Positions 1 to 8,140 are shown, counted from the stretch's first letter. The stretch is 17,907 nucleotides of DNA from Promethearchaeota archaeon (GCA_014730295.1 WJIN01000400.1:1-17907), one strand, 5' to 3'. Numbers and translations are program-made. The notes: generated by a model not told the origin, from the letters alone.

Positions 1-2
1 AC

Positions 3-152
3 GATGCAAAAAAATTCATCAGTGTAGTGGGAGCTTTAGCAAGAGTAAATAAATTTAATCGTTATGATCTTTCCGATCTTATAACCAGAGACTCAGATAT
101 CGGTAAGTGGCAACACTATATTAAAATTATCCTTAAGATAGTGGAGATGTAA
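3..152 (+). CDS. C-terminal end of an unrecognised protein (5' truncated)
   Basis: An open frame runs from the left edge to a TAA at 150-152 and gives the last 49 residues of a protein, beginning DAKKFISVVGALARVNKF and ending IILKIVEM. The other two forward frames hit stops early. The tail is mixed charged and hydrophobic and looks helical, with no cysteine motif, membrane segment or catalytic signature. I do not recognise the family. The next gene starts 65 bp downstream. That the frame is coding is inferred from its openness and ordinary amino-acid composition. Confidence 0.5.
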   Translation, partial: DAKKFISVVGALARVNKFNRYDLSDLITRDSDIGKWQHYIKIILKIVEM

Positions 153-217
153 TATAATTATGACTAAATTACTCACTTCTATTATTTATAAATCAAAATT
201 ACCTTTATATTATCGTG

Positions 218-646
218 ATGCATAAAATAAAAGTTAGGGAGAAATTTGGCAGAATCCATTCACTTAAAGATCCAAAATTAAGACAAATACGCTTTCAATT
301 TCGCAGGCTATGGTTCCGATTTTATCATTCAAAAGTTGAAGAATGCAATCAAAAATGGGGTGATGTTCTCGAGAAGCAGTATTCTGGAGAGCTTTCTCGA
401 GATCAAGCTACAAGATTGAAATGGAGAATTAATTCTGAAATGGAGAATAACGCCCATTCTGTAAATAATTTTCCTATCCGGTGTCTGGGGTGCGGGGATA
501 AAATGAATGATCTCATTTTTGGACCCAAAAGGTGCGCATATTTTTGTATCCATTGTTTAATTTATGAGAAGAGAGACTTTTTTCTAACCGAATCTGAAAA
601 AAAAAGATTATTGGAGAGAAATCCTTACGATCAAATCCTCAAATAA
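218..646 (+). CDS. Small basic zinc-ribbon protein, function unknown
   Basis: This is a 142-aa soluble protein. The N-terminal 80 residues are strongly basic and aromatic and probably helical (for example RFQFRRLWFRF at about 25-35). They are followed by a treble-cysteine region: C89-x2-C92, then C106, C110-x2-C113. C89, C92, C110 and C113 can form one Zn ribbon, with C106 as a spare cysteine. The C-terminus is a short charged helix. The ATG at 218 is chosen; a GTG directly before it at 215 is in frame and cannot be excluded. No clear Shine-Dalgarno (SD) sequence precedes it. Small CxxC proteins of this kind often bind nucleic acid or another protein, but nothing here fixes a role. No neighbour suggests a pathway. 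Confidence 0.65.
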   Translation: MHKIKVREKFGRIHSLKDPKLRQIRFQFRRLWFRFYHSKVEECNQKWGDVLEKQYSGELSRDQATRLKWRINSEMENNAHSVNNFPIRCLGCGDKMNDLIFGPKRCAYFCIHCLIYEKRDFFLTESEKKRLLERNPYDQILK

Positions 647-647
647 A

Positions 648-786
648 TTCCCCGTGAGTATGACCGGAAAAGTCCAACGCAGGGCACTCCAAGAAAAAGA
701 TCTTAGCAGAATCGAGAAAGGGCGCGATATCAGAGGTTAAATTAATATTTCCTTAAATTATTTTATTCTATTTTTTTCTATTTTAT
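648..786 (+). other. GC-richer island with a 26-codon ORF, then T-tracts
   Basis: Bases 660-740 are about 47% G+C by hand count, clearly above the surrounding intergenic DNA. They hold a short ORF (ATG 660, TAA 738-740) encoding 26 highly charged residues starting MTGKVQRRALQEKDLSRIEK. No good ribosome-binding site precedes it. T-rich DNA at about 759-786, including a run of seven T at 771-777, resembles an archaeal terminator. The island could be a micro-protein gene, a structured small RNA, the 3' UTR of the zinc-ribbon gene or a gene remnant. I saw no box C/D pair or tRNA shape. Confidence 0.3.
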
Positions 787-873
787 GCTTAGAATGGATT
801 CATACCTCATTTAGATTTCGTAAGGTCTCAGTAGAAAAGTTAATATAACACTTTCTCTAAGTTGTATTAAAAC

Positions 874-884
874 TGTATATAATT
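874..884 (+). promoter_or_regulatory. Probable TATA box of the GPH transporter gene
   Basis: The string GTATATAATTT lies with its centre about 26 bp before the ATG at 904, the usual archaeal TATA-to-transcription-start distance. This implies a leaderless or almost leaderless mRNA. A GTGA match to the SD complement at 893-896 would then lie at or before the transcription start and be unused. Confidence 0.45.
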
Positions 885-903
885 TTTATAACGTGAGAAT
901 AGA

Positions 904-2334
904 ATGAGTTCTACGGAAAAAAATTCTGTCAAAGAGACATCCACAGCAGATAAAGTCAAATTACCGTTATTAGTCTTTCTTTCATTTGCTCTTGGCGATT
1001 TCATTATCGAGTTATTTGTCTATTTATTTAGTGTACGGGTCCTGCACTTTTATGAAACTGTTGTTGGTCTTCAACCGACAATATATCTTTTGGTTTATAT
1101 AATCTATGCGGGATATAATATGATAAATGATCCTATCGTGGGTAATTTCGCGGACAAACCTAAATCTTTCTGGAAAAAATATGGGAAGCGTGCGCCTTGG
1201 ATAGTAGTTGGAGTAATAGGATTGGCTATTTCCTTTGTATTCATATTCGCAGTTCCGGATATAGACCCTCAGGCAAGTATCATTAATACACTCATCGTGT
1301 TTATATGGTTTTTGGTGTCTGTATGTTTATTTGATACTTTTTTCTCTATGTTTGACACTAACTACAATGGCTTAATTCCAGAGAAATTTAGGACAGATAA
1401 ACAAAGATTAAGATTATCGGGGTTTGAAGTGACTATGGGAATATTGGGACAAATAGTCGGTTCCACACTTTCACCTTTATTATTCGACGACGATATTCAG
1501 AGTTCCTTTATCGTGATGGCTCTAGTAATGGCAATAGTGGCTATTGTGATTGTCCTTCTCCAACTTTATGGAATACGTGAAAGCGAAGAGATGAAGGAGC
1601 GTCATTTGAAAAATGCAGGTCGCCTTCAAGAGAGGAGTTTCTTCGAAACTTTGAAAATATGTATTACTCAACGCAGCTTCTTAGCTTATCTACTGCTGTT
1701 TACTTGCTATCAAGCAACAATTTTACTTCTCTTAGGTTCTATTCCCTATTTAGTGGAATTTGTATTAGGATTGCCAGATGATTATGAGACTCTTATCATG
1801 CTTGGTTATATTGTTGCGGGTTTAGCATCGGTTCCGATTTGGTCCAAGGTAGCCTTGAAAAAAGGAAAAAAAAATGTATATGTAATGACGGGTATTGCTA
1901 CGTCTTTCTTAAGCATTCCGTTTTTCTTTGTCGAGACGCTTGAATTGAGTATCTTATTTGGTGCTATTCTGGGTGTGGGGCTTATAGGTTTTTGGCTTAT
2001 GTCAAACCCAATTCTAGCGGATGTGATTGATGAGGCGGTAGCAAAAAACGAAATTCGGCAAGAAGGATTATATATGGGTGTGCGTGTGTTTTTCGCTCGG
2101 ATTGCGCTCATAATTCAAGCACTTACATTTGCCGTAATCCATATGCTTACCTTCTTTGACCCCGAGGCGACTGCTCCTATAGATTTCCTACCAAAATTAG
2201 GATTAAAAATACAAATGGCGATCGTTCCGATGATTATAATGCTTATAGGGATCATTATCTTTTATCTACTATATGATATAACCCCTGAAAAGAAAGAACA
2301 AACAAGACTCCGGTTGGAACAGCTAAAATTATAA
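904..2334 (+). CDS. GPH-family (MelB-type) cation:sugar symporter, MFS
   Basis: A 476-aa polytopic membrane protein with about 12 hydrophobic segments, the normal length for glycoside-pentoside-hexuronide transporters (MFS_2). The family signature lies after TM2: NMINDPIVGNFADKP at 72-86, then KRAPWI at 95-100. A second conserved stretch, ADVIDEA with a downstream RQEGLYMG, lies in the C-terminal half. Compared from memory with E. coli MelB (RIWDAINDP), the Asp of the NDP triplet (D59) is kept as D76, whereas the Na+-specific D55 is N72, so H+ coupling or no Na+ dependence is possible. The substrate is not readable from sequence; sugars, glycosides or uronates are typical. The FGGY kinase at 4367-5992 is a possible partner for the imported sugar. 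Convergent with the acetyltransferase gene. Confidence 0.85.
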   Translation: MSSTEKNSVKETSTADKVKLPLLVFLSFALGDFIIELFVYLFSVRVLHFYETVVGLQPTIYLLVYIIYAGYNMINDPIVGNFADKPKSFWKKYGKRAPWIVVGVIGLAISFVFIFAVPDIDPQASIINTLIVFIWFLVSVCLFDTFFSMFDTNYNGLIPEKFRTDKQRLRLSGFEVTMGILGQIVGSTLSPLLFDDDIQSSFIVMALVMAIVAIVIVLLQLYGIRESEEMKERHLKNAGRLQERSFFETLKICITQRSFLAYLLLFTCYQATILLLLGSIPYLVEFVLGLPDDYETLIMLGYIVAGLASVPIWSKVALKKGKKNVYVMTGIATSFLSIPFFFVETLELSILFGAILGVGLIGFWLMSNPILADVIDEAVAKNEIRQEGLYMGVRVFFARIALIIQALTFAVIHMLTFFDPEATAPIDFLPKLGLKIQMAIVPMIIMLIGIIIFYLLYDITPEKKEQTRLRLEQLKL

Positions 2335-2348
2335 ATTTTACCATTACT

Positions 2349-2372
2349 CCTTTTTTTTCTATTTCATTTTTT
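2349..2372 (+). terminator. T-tract terminator after the transporter gene
   Basis: Fifteen bases after the transporter stop codon lies CC followed by eight T, then further T-rich sequence up to 2372. This oligo-T, hairpin-less form is typical of archaeal termination on the + strand. No equivalent T-run exists for the convergent acetyltransferase mRNA on the minus strand at this point. Confidence 0.5.
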
Positions 2373-3645
2373 AAAAATATGAACAGCAATAGGAATCTTG
2401 CTTTGGAAATAATTTTTCCATAAATAACAACCAATCTTCTCTGTATATCGTATCTGTGATTATGGATTCGATTTCTTGAATTTTTTTAGAACCGAGAATA
2501 ATTTGGGTTAAATGAGAATTGGGAACTTTTAGATCGTAATCAGGCTCTTCGGGAAATCCTTTTCTCAATTCGATTTGCTTGATTCCTCCGTTCCTAAAAC
2601 AAATATGGACATTTTCTCGATAGTTACTCATTTTTAATATCTTATCCACATCTTGAAAGATAGAATTAGTAATTCTTCTCTCCATCAATGGTCTTATTGC
2701 ATCAAAAAATTTCTTGAGATTGGGGATTTTAATTTGCCAGCGCCATTTATTCTCTCTCTTCGCGCCCAATGATAACACAAACTTAGTAAGTTCCGAATTT
2801 GGAGGATTGAGAATTAGAATTGCATTTTCTTTGAGATTATTCTGTTTTTTGCATTCGTTTTTCCAAAAATCTAACATTCGAAGTATCTGTCGACACGTCA
2901 TTGCACTTGTTTGCATGATTACATGCTCCGTCCCGAAATATCCTCCCACACAAAAAAAGGCTTGAACCTCTTTCTCTTCTTCTAAAACATAAGTTCGAAA
3001 TTGAAATTCAGTATACTTATCGTTTAAATATTTATAGATAAAGGACTTTGTATTAAATTTTTGCGTAATGCTATATTTTTCAGCCCATTGATTATACAAA
3101 TTTTTTAGGTTATCGATATCAGCTTCCAAAGCCCTTCTAATTCTTATATCATAGTTTTCAGATTCAGGAATATTTTTATATGAAATTTTATATCCATAAT
3201 CTAAGGGGATAGCAAATTCATAGCCGTATCTCCGATAGAAGAAAGGAACTCCGCGAATAACTGATAAAAGATATCCTCGTTCTCGCATCACTTTTTCATA
3301 GCATCGATTGATCATTGAAAAAAGCCCTTGATCTCTGGAATCTTCGGCGGTAGCAACAAATCCCATTTCACAGATAGGAATATTAATACCTTCAAAATCC
3401 CACATTTCTGGAAATAAAACTCCAGAAGAAATAATTCTATCATTTTCTTCATTTTCTATGTAAAACCAGATGTGATCCTTCCTATTTGGGTGATCACGGA
3501 ATAGCCGATACATATAGTTCTTTAGATCTTCACCGTGAACTTGGATATTTAACTTAATTATTCTATCAATCTCCTCTTCATTCTCTTCGGCGATTCTAAG
3601 AATAAGATTATCTCCAATTTTTTTTCTATAACCCTTTTTTAACAT
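2371..3645 (-). CDS. Eis-like GNAT N-acetyltransferase
   Basis: A 424-aa cytosolic protein, the length of two-domain Eis-type acetyltransferases (GNAT domain plus a C-terminal sterol-carrier-like domain). The acetyl-CoA loop reads RDQGLF at 104-109 (consensus R/Q-x-x-G-x-G/A), following the strand ICEMGFVATAEDSR. It is followed by FYRRYGYEFA at 136-145, a characteristic Eis-family segment. A second GNAT-like half follows at about 155-300, and the C-terminal 110 residues fit the small SCP2-like domain. Members acetylate amines on small molecules such as aminoglycosides, or on protein lysines; the substrate here is unknown. The start is taken as ATG (3645) although an in-frame TTG lies directly upstream at 3648. 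No clear SD. It reads away from the decayed toxin-antitoxin locus. Confidence 0.8.
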   Translation of the reverse strand: MLKKGYRKKIGDNLILRIAEENEEEIDRIIKLNIQVHGEDLKNYMYRLFRDHPNRKDHIWFYIENEENDRIISSGVLFPEMWDFEGINIPICEMGFVATAEDSRDQGLFSMINRCYEKVMRERGYLLSVIRGVPFFYRRYGYEFAIPLDYGYKISYKNIPESENYDIRIRRALEADIDNLKNLYNQWAEKYSITQKFNTKSFIYKYLNDKYTEFQFRTYVLEEEKEVQAFFCVGGYFGTEHVIMQTSAMTCRQILRMLDFWKNECKKQNNLKENAILILNPPNSELTKFVLSLGAKRENKWRWQIKIPNLKKFFDAIRPLMERRITNSIFQDVDKILKMSNYRENVHICFRNGGIKQIELRKGFPEEPDYDLKVPNSHLTQIILGSKKIQEIESIITDTIYREDWLLFMEKLFPKQDSYCCSYF

Positions 3646-3837
3646 CAAGGAAATAAACGAATTGCACTTAATATCTTTTTTTAATCATACATATTCCTTT
3701 TTTCCTGTATCCTATTATAGGTTCATAATTCCATATAGAAAAAATTATTTCGTACAAATCTTACTTAAATTAAGGTATTTATATGGCTTTTTGTAGAAAA
3801 ATGTAAAAAGTAGAAATCTCTAAATTATAATAAAGAT
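3646..3837. other. AT-rich upstream region of the acetyltransferase gene
   Basis: Very AT-rich DNA with no convincing gene. It must carry the promoter of the minus-strand acetyltransferase gene, but many overlapping A/T runs make a single TATA box impossible to choose. The near-palindrome CCTATTATAGG at 3711-3721, about 70 bp before that start, could be an operator; this is weak. Confidence 0.25.
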
Positions 3838-4091
3838 AGCGTAGAAATCAATAAGAAAACCATACTTGAAAAATTACAAACAGAAATCACATTGAGATTG
3901 GGGATGAAGATGTCTCAACAAGATTTTTTAGATAAAAGTATAGAATTTTCATATAATAAACTTGATGAATTCATAAGTGAAAGCTTTATGCATCCTCCAA
4001 TTACGGAAGAATTAATCAAAGATTGAAGGAAAATGCAATCAATACTCCCTTAGCATATCCGAAAAAATCTGATGAAGAATTATTATACTAA
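3838..4091 (+). pseudogene. Broken antitoxin-like gene (VapB/ribbon-helix-helix type)
   Basis: The frame from 3838 reads SVEINKKTILEKLQTEITLR, then LGMKMSQQDFLDKSIEFSY, and stops at TGA 4024-4026. The layout (short strand, helix with 'KLQ', then 'SQQDFLDKSIEF') resembles the N-terminal ribbon-helix-helix of archaeal VapB-like antitoxins. No ATG, GTG or TTG lies upstream between the stop at 3811 and the domain; the first ATG (3904) would cut it. From about 4011 a second frame stays sensible (INQRLKENAINTPLAYPKKS ending at TAA 4089-4091), as if one base were lost near 4010. Missing start, frameshift and the truncated PIN piece next to it support decay. The family assignment is by pattern and is not certain. 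Confidence 0.45.
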
Positions 4092-4341
4092 TAAACTAGT
4101 TTTGGAAGAAATTTTCACGTGGTCGTTTGCGCGCTTTCGGGGAAATAAATATCATTTAAATAAAATGTATGAGTTATTTTATGGTGAAGACAATTTTTTC
4201 CGAATTATCTATTCATTGGAAAAAGATTATAAAATTGTCTATGGTACTCTTTGCAGATATGTTTCTCCTAATCGTTTATTAAGCTATGTGGATGCTTCGT
4301 TAATTTATCTTTATCATAAATATAATGCTGAATATAATTAA
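4072..4341 (+). pseudogene. Truncated PIN-domain (VapC-like toxin) remnant
   Basis: An 89-codon frame whose two conserved blocks match the middle and late parts of a PIN domain: TNKLVLEEIFTWSFARFRGNK near the N-terminus (family pattern 'vldEtltll..R.G', with the second acidic residue) and LLSYVDASLIYLYHKYNAEY at the end (pattern 'lSftDa.i..l....', with the third acidic residue). Missing are the N-terminal strand with the first catalytic Asp ('DTN') and the final 'tfD..F' strand, because the frame stops at TAA just after NAEYN. It overlaps the end of the antitoxin-like remnant by about 20 bp, as if an internal deletion had joined the two genes. It is unlikely to be an active RNase. An unrelated small gene remains possible. 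Confidence 0.45.
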
Positions 4342-4366
4342 AAAAAGAAAAGTGAGAGATTGTTAT

Positions 4367-5992
4367 TTATTCATTGATTCTCTCATATATATCCCCAACC
4401 GCATCATAAATATTGACATATTCTTTGAAAAGTTTATCATAGAGCGCACGATTATCTGGATTCGGAGTAAAAACATTCGTAAATTCTATATGTTTTGGGA
4501 TATGCTCCCATTTTGTATATCCAAGCCCCACTGCAGCAATAAAAGCCGCACCTCGGGCATTTGCTTGGATTGGATTCTTAACTTGCCGTATTTTCCTATC
4601 AAGAATATCCGCAAATATCTGGCACCATACATCTGACTGACCACCACCACCGATAATGTTTAATTGGGGCATTATTTTACCGTTTTGAATTCTCTGCGGC
4701 TCCTCTTTTTTAACCCATTTTTCAATAAACTTTTCCACATACATTAAAAGCCATTTAACATTATAAGCTACACCTTCAAAAATCGCTCGTATTATATGTT
4801 CTCGATTCATTTCTAATGAAAGATTATATAATCCTCCACGAATTGAATGATCATCTACGGGGGCTCGTTCTCCCACCAACCAAGGTGTAAAAATAAGCCC
4901 ATTCGAACCCGGAGGGGTTTCAGCTACGATTTTATCAAATATTTTATACACATCAGGCACAGCTTCTTCTTGTAACAACTCATCCTTATGGTATAAAATG
5001 TTATCTCTCAGATACGTTAATGCGCCCCCGGCTATTTCTTGCTCGTTGATTATCATATATTTACCTGGAATCGCAGAAGGTACGCTTGCCATATTGTGGA
5101 ATATATCGGTTTTTTTATACGGCACATGACAACCAATCCAATCAGAAGTTCCAATGTAGATGTGCCCGTCATAATTATTTATTGCTCCAGAACCAATATC
5201 TGCGGAATGAAGATCTGGAGCGCCTATAACGACTTTTGTTTCTTTTTCAAGTCCTAATTTATCTGCGACTTGCTTGTCTAAGGGCCCTAGAACATCGGTC
5301 GACCATTTTAGTTCTTGAGGGAGCTTTTCTTTATCAATTTTCAGTTTCTTGATAAGCTTATCAGAATAAGTAACATTATTTATATCTCTAACATCTGTTA
5401 CCCAATGCATTTGAATCGTAGCGAAGGATGAGGCAATCTTACCAGTGAGCTTATAATTAATATAATCTTGCGGTTCTAAGAATTTATAAGTCTTATTGTA
5501 GATAGCTGGTTTTTCGTTTTGTATCCAAGTAATATTAGAAATAGGGTCTTTTCCACTCAGAGAAGGTCCTCCAGACGTTCTTTTTATCCATGTGAGCATC
5601 TTAAAAAGATTATATCCGTCAACTTGTAACAAACCTTTATGGAATTCCTTTGCATATTTAGCTGCTCTAGTATCCATCCAGATAATTGAATTTATCAAGG
5701 GATTTCCGTCTTTATCAATGGCAACGGTCCCACTCCATTGACTCGAATTACACACACCGACAATTTCCTCAACTGGAATCTCGCAATCCTCTAAAACCCT
5801 CTGGGACGCCTTTATAATAGCATTCCACCACTCGTTCGGTTTTTGCTCGGCCAAACCTCCTTTTTCTGTGATAAGTTCAACAGGCTCAAAAGCCCAATTA
5901 ATAATATCTCCGTGAGTAGAGACAATGGCACATTTAGGACCACTTGTACCGTGATCTATCGCTAAAATATATTTTTTTTCCTTAATCGACAT
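4367..5992 (-). CDS. FGGY-family carbohydrate kinase, xylulokinase-like
   Basis: A 541-aa cytosolic sugar kinase. The actin-like fold motifs are in order: phosphate-1 loop IDHGTSGPKCAIV (12-24), WMDTRA (105-110), catalytic Asp in GAPD (D260), phosphate-2 region GTSDWIG (281-287), the GERAP and RAIFEGVAYN segments, and the adenosine motif IIGGGGQSDVW near the C-terminus. FGGY kinases phosphorylate pentuloses, hexuloses, polyols or glycerol with ATP; overall organisation is nearest XylB, but the catalytic loop GAPDLHSAD differs from the usual GxGDNAA, so the substrate is open. The start is ATG at 5992; a TATA-like box lies about 30-40 bp upstream. Divergent from the alpha/beta hydrolase at 6149. 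The GPH transporter 2 kb away is a plausible partner. Confidence 0.85.
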   Translation of the reverse strand: MSIKEKKYILAIDHGTSGPKCAIVSTHGDIINWAFEPVELITEKGGLAEQKPNEWWNAIIKASQRVLEDCEIPVEEIVGVCNSSQWSGTVAIDKDGNPLINSIIWMDTRAAKYAKEFHKGLLQVDGYNLFKMLTWIKRTSGGPSLSGKDPISNITWIQNEKPAIYNKTYKFLEPQDYINYKLTGKIASSFATIQMHWVTDVRDINNVTYSDKLIKKLKIDKEKLPQELKWSTDVLGPLDKQVADKLGLEKETKVVIGAPDLHSADIGSGAINNYDGHIYIGTSDWIGCHVPYKKTDIFHNMASVPSAIPGKYMIINEQEIAGGALTYLRDNILYHKDELLQEEAVPDVYKIFDKIVAETPPGSNGLIFTPWLVGERAPVDDHSIRGGLYNLSLEMNREHIIRAIFEGVAYNVKWLLMYVEKFIEKWVKKEEPQRIQNGKIMPQLNIIGGGGQSDVWCQIFADILDRKIRQVKNPIQANARGAAFIAAVGLGYTKWEHIPKHIEFTNVFTPNPDNRALYDKLFKEYVNIYDAVGDIYERINE

Positions 5993-6020
5993 AATAAATA
6001 CTAATTCAGAACAGATTAGT

Positions 6021-6034
6021 TATATTGTATATTA
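6021..6034 (-). promoter_or_regulatory. Probable TATA box of the FGGY kinase gene
   Basis: On the minus strand the sequence TAATATACAATATA begins about 42 bp and ends about 29 bp before the kinase ATG, within the 156-bp region shared with the divergent hydrolase gene. Placing transcription start about 26 bp downstream gives a very short leader. The hydrolase promoter on the + strand is less clear; TTTAAAG near 6090 is a candidate. Confidence 0.35.
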
Positions 6035-6148
6035 ATTAATTTAGTAGTTAATAATATTTGCTTGCTTAATAGCATGATAATCTAGACAGATTTAAAGAAG
6101 AAGATAACTTAACAAAATGTAGAACTAATAAGAAATTTATTTTAAAAA

Positions 6149-6952
6149 ATGAATTGGGAAACGCGAGATATCAAAATAGAAGGAACAAAGATTCATTTAC
6201 ATAAAAGCAATAACAATAAGCAACCAATTATCTTTTTACATGGCGCCATGGATAATGGATTATGTTTTTCACCCATTGCAGAAAAATTCAGTGAAAAATA
6301 CCGTGTAATTATGCCCGATCTTCGGGGTCATGGGCTAACAGATACATTGGAAGAGAATTGGACATACGAGGCGATGGCAGAGGACATAAATAAAATAATA
6401 GAAATCCTTGGATTGGATAATGTTATTCTCATTGGGCATTCTATGGGGGGCAATATTGCAGCAAAAGTAGCTCAAAAATTTCCAGATGCCGTAGAAAGGT
6501 TAGTTTTGGAAGATCCCGGATTTATGGTGGGGGAAATGTCTTGGATTAAAAAAGCATTCTATAAGTTCCTAATGCGTGTTTTACTCAAACTACTTCTTAG
6601 AGGAGATAGTCAAAAAATTTTTAAGCGAGGAAGAAAACGGAACCCGAAATGGTCTGAAGAGGAATTAAAACCGTGGGCTGAATCAAAAGTACAATTCAAA
6701 AATCAAAATCCTAAAAAACTAATACGTTCCTTAATTAAATCCTATAATTGGGAAGAAATAGTAGAACAGATCAAATGCCCAACCCTCCTTATCACTTCAG
6801 AAGAAGGAATAATGGAAGATGAGCTTGTTAAAAAGGTATTGGAACGAAATGAAAATGTTAAATGGATAAAAATTGATAACGCAGGGCATAATATTCGCCG
6901 TGAAAATATGGAAGATTATTTGTCGGCCGTGAAATTCTTCTTAAAGGATTAA
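6149..6952 (+). CDS. Alpha/beta-fold hydrolase (cytosolic, MhpC/PldB-like)
   Basis: A 267-aa protein with the full alpha/beta hydrolase layout: oxyanion-hole HGAMD at 31-35, DLRGHGLTD at 57-65, nucleophile elbow GHSMGG with Ser98, a helical lid at about 125-200, strand PTLLITSEEG with E218 or E219 as the likely acid, and the catalytic His247 in NAGHNIRRE. The use of Glu rather than Asp as acid is inferred from position. The lid contains a basic stretch (FKRGRKRNPK). No signal peptide or membrane anchor, unlike the second hydrolase at 16271. The substrate (ester, lactone, peptide or C-C bond) is not readable. The gene stands alone, 172 bp before the UbiA gene, and lacks an obvious SD. Confidence 0.8.
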   Translation: MNWETRDIKIEGTKIHLHKSNNNKQPIIFLHGAMDNGLCFSPIAEKFSEKYRVIMPDLRGHGLTDTLEENWTYEAMAEDINKIIEILGLDNVILIGHSMGGNIAAKVAQKFPDAVERLVLEDPGFMVGEMSWIKKAFYKFLMRVLLKLLLRGDSQKIFKRGRKRNPKWSEEELKPWAESKVQFKNQNPKKLIRSLIKSYNWEEIVEQIKCPTLLITSEEGIMEDELVKKVLERNENVKWIKIDNAGHNIRRENMEDYLSAVKFFLKD

Positions 6953-7124
6953 ATGAATTACCTCCTTTTGCTATTCTTAAATTGGGTATAAATGACCCTC
7001 TATGATTTTTCGAATACTTATTCACTATATCTACGAAGACAACAACTGGACTTCATTTTTGTTATATTTAATTAGTCACATAATTATTTAAAAATCATTA
7101 ATTAAACATTAGTGTATAAAGAAT

Positions 7125-8078
7125 ATGTTAGAACAAAATATTGTTAAAAAAGAGCGAGATAATAAATTGAATATACGTGAAAAATTGAAAGCTTATGTTG
7201 ATTTAACTAGACTACATTTTGCGTTCGTATGGCCAGTTCTTTTCTGTACAGGATTATTGCTTGCTTTCAGAGATACGAATTTTTTCTCTTGGAATCTGCT
7301 AATCAGAGTCGCTTTGATTGGTTTATTTGGTTTTGAAGCTGGGATGGTTCTAAATGATATCGTGGACAGAAATTTAGATAAATTAGATGTGGATCAAGAA
7401 AATCTTACCCCTTACTGGAGACCGTTTAAAGAACGACCCATTCCATCGGGGAAAGTTTCTTATAAAGAAGCCGTCGTAATCTTTCTCGTATTTGTATTTC
7501 TGAGTGCCGCTTTAATTGCAACTCTTCCATTTCCCAATTCGCTATATATTTATGGGTTTATGGTATATGGATATGGTATGGAAGTATTTTATCAAATTAA
7601 AAAACGCGATCAAAAATATCCCATCGCACAGTTATTAGGTCGTACCGATTTAACATTTTTCCTCGTTGCGGGCTATCTCTGTTATGGTCAATTAAACATC
7701 ACCATTCTCTGGTTAGTCCTATTCCTTTATCCATGGGCACAACTCCATCTTGGAGCAAATGACATCGTTGACTTGGAAAATGATAAAGCAAAAAACCTAA
7801 ATACAGTTACAACTCTATATGGTATAAAAGGCAATCTTATTTGGATTCTATTGTTCTCCATAGTCCATATTACAACCGCTTCAATTTTCTTGATTTTTGG
7901 CTTAGGACAGATTGCATTATATGGATTTTTGATCTCATTTGCATTAATTGGAATTGCTAACACAGTTCTTTTAGTGAAGAAAACCCCCGAAACGGGCTTG
8001 AAAGTGTTGCCCTTGTTCCATGCCTCCCTTTTGATCTATTGTCTTTCCATTATCTTAGATTCCGTAATTATTCTATAA
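7125..8078 (+). CDS. UbiA-family prenyltransferase
   Basis: A 317-aa integral membrane protein with about nine hydrophobic segments. Both Mg2+-diphosphate-binding aspartate motifs are present: NDIVDRNLD at 77-85 and NDIVDLEND at 212-220. The conserved RPIPSG loop sits at 104-109. UbiA enzymes transfer a polyprenyl chain to an acceptor. In archaea the main member makes digeranylgeranylglyceryl phosphate for ether lipids; others act on quinones, haem or chlorophyll precursors. The soluble N-terminal 25 residues and the TRLHFAFVWPVLF opening are not the DGGGP-synthase opening I know, so the acceptor is left open. ATG 7125 has no SD. It is followed by a T-tract terminator and then thiD, so the two are probably not one operon. 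Confidence 0.85.
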   Translation: MLEQNIVKKERDNKLNIREKLKAYVDLTRLHFAFVWPVLFCTGLLLAFRDTNFFSWNLLIRVALIGLFGFEAGMVLNDIVDRNLDKLDVDQENLTPYWRPFKERPIPSGKVSYKEAVVIFLVFVFLSAALIATLPFPNSLYIYGFMVYGYGMEVFYQIKKRDQKYPIAQLLGRTDLTFFLVAGYLCYGQLNITILWLVLFLYPWAQLHLGANDIVDLENDKAKNLNTVTTLYGIKGNLIWILLFSIVHITTASIFLIFGLGQIALYGFLISFALIGIANTVLLVKKTPETGLKVLPLFHASLLIYCLSIILDSVIIL

Positions 8079-8111
8079 TTAATCTCAAAATCTAATATTT
8101 TTATTTCTCAT

Positions 8112-8140
8112 TTTCTCTATTCTTTTTTACCTTTTTTCTG
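8112..8140 (+). terminator. T-tract terminator after the prenyltransferase gene
   Basis: Two runs of six T (8123-8128 and 8132-8137) in a T/C-rich stretch begin about 35 bp after the UbiA stop, the usual form of archaeal intrinsic termination. They separate this gene from thiD. Confidence 0.45.

Noticed and set aside
4325..4636. 103-codon + strand frame over the kinase 3' end
   Set aside because: It lies antisense to the well-supported FGGY kinase C-terminus and has no recognisable domain.
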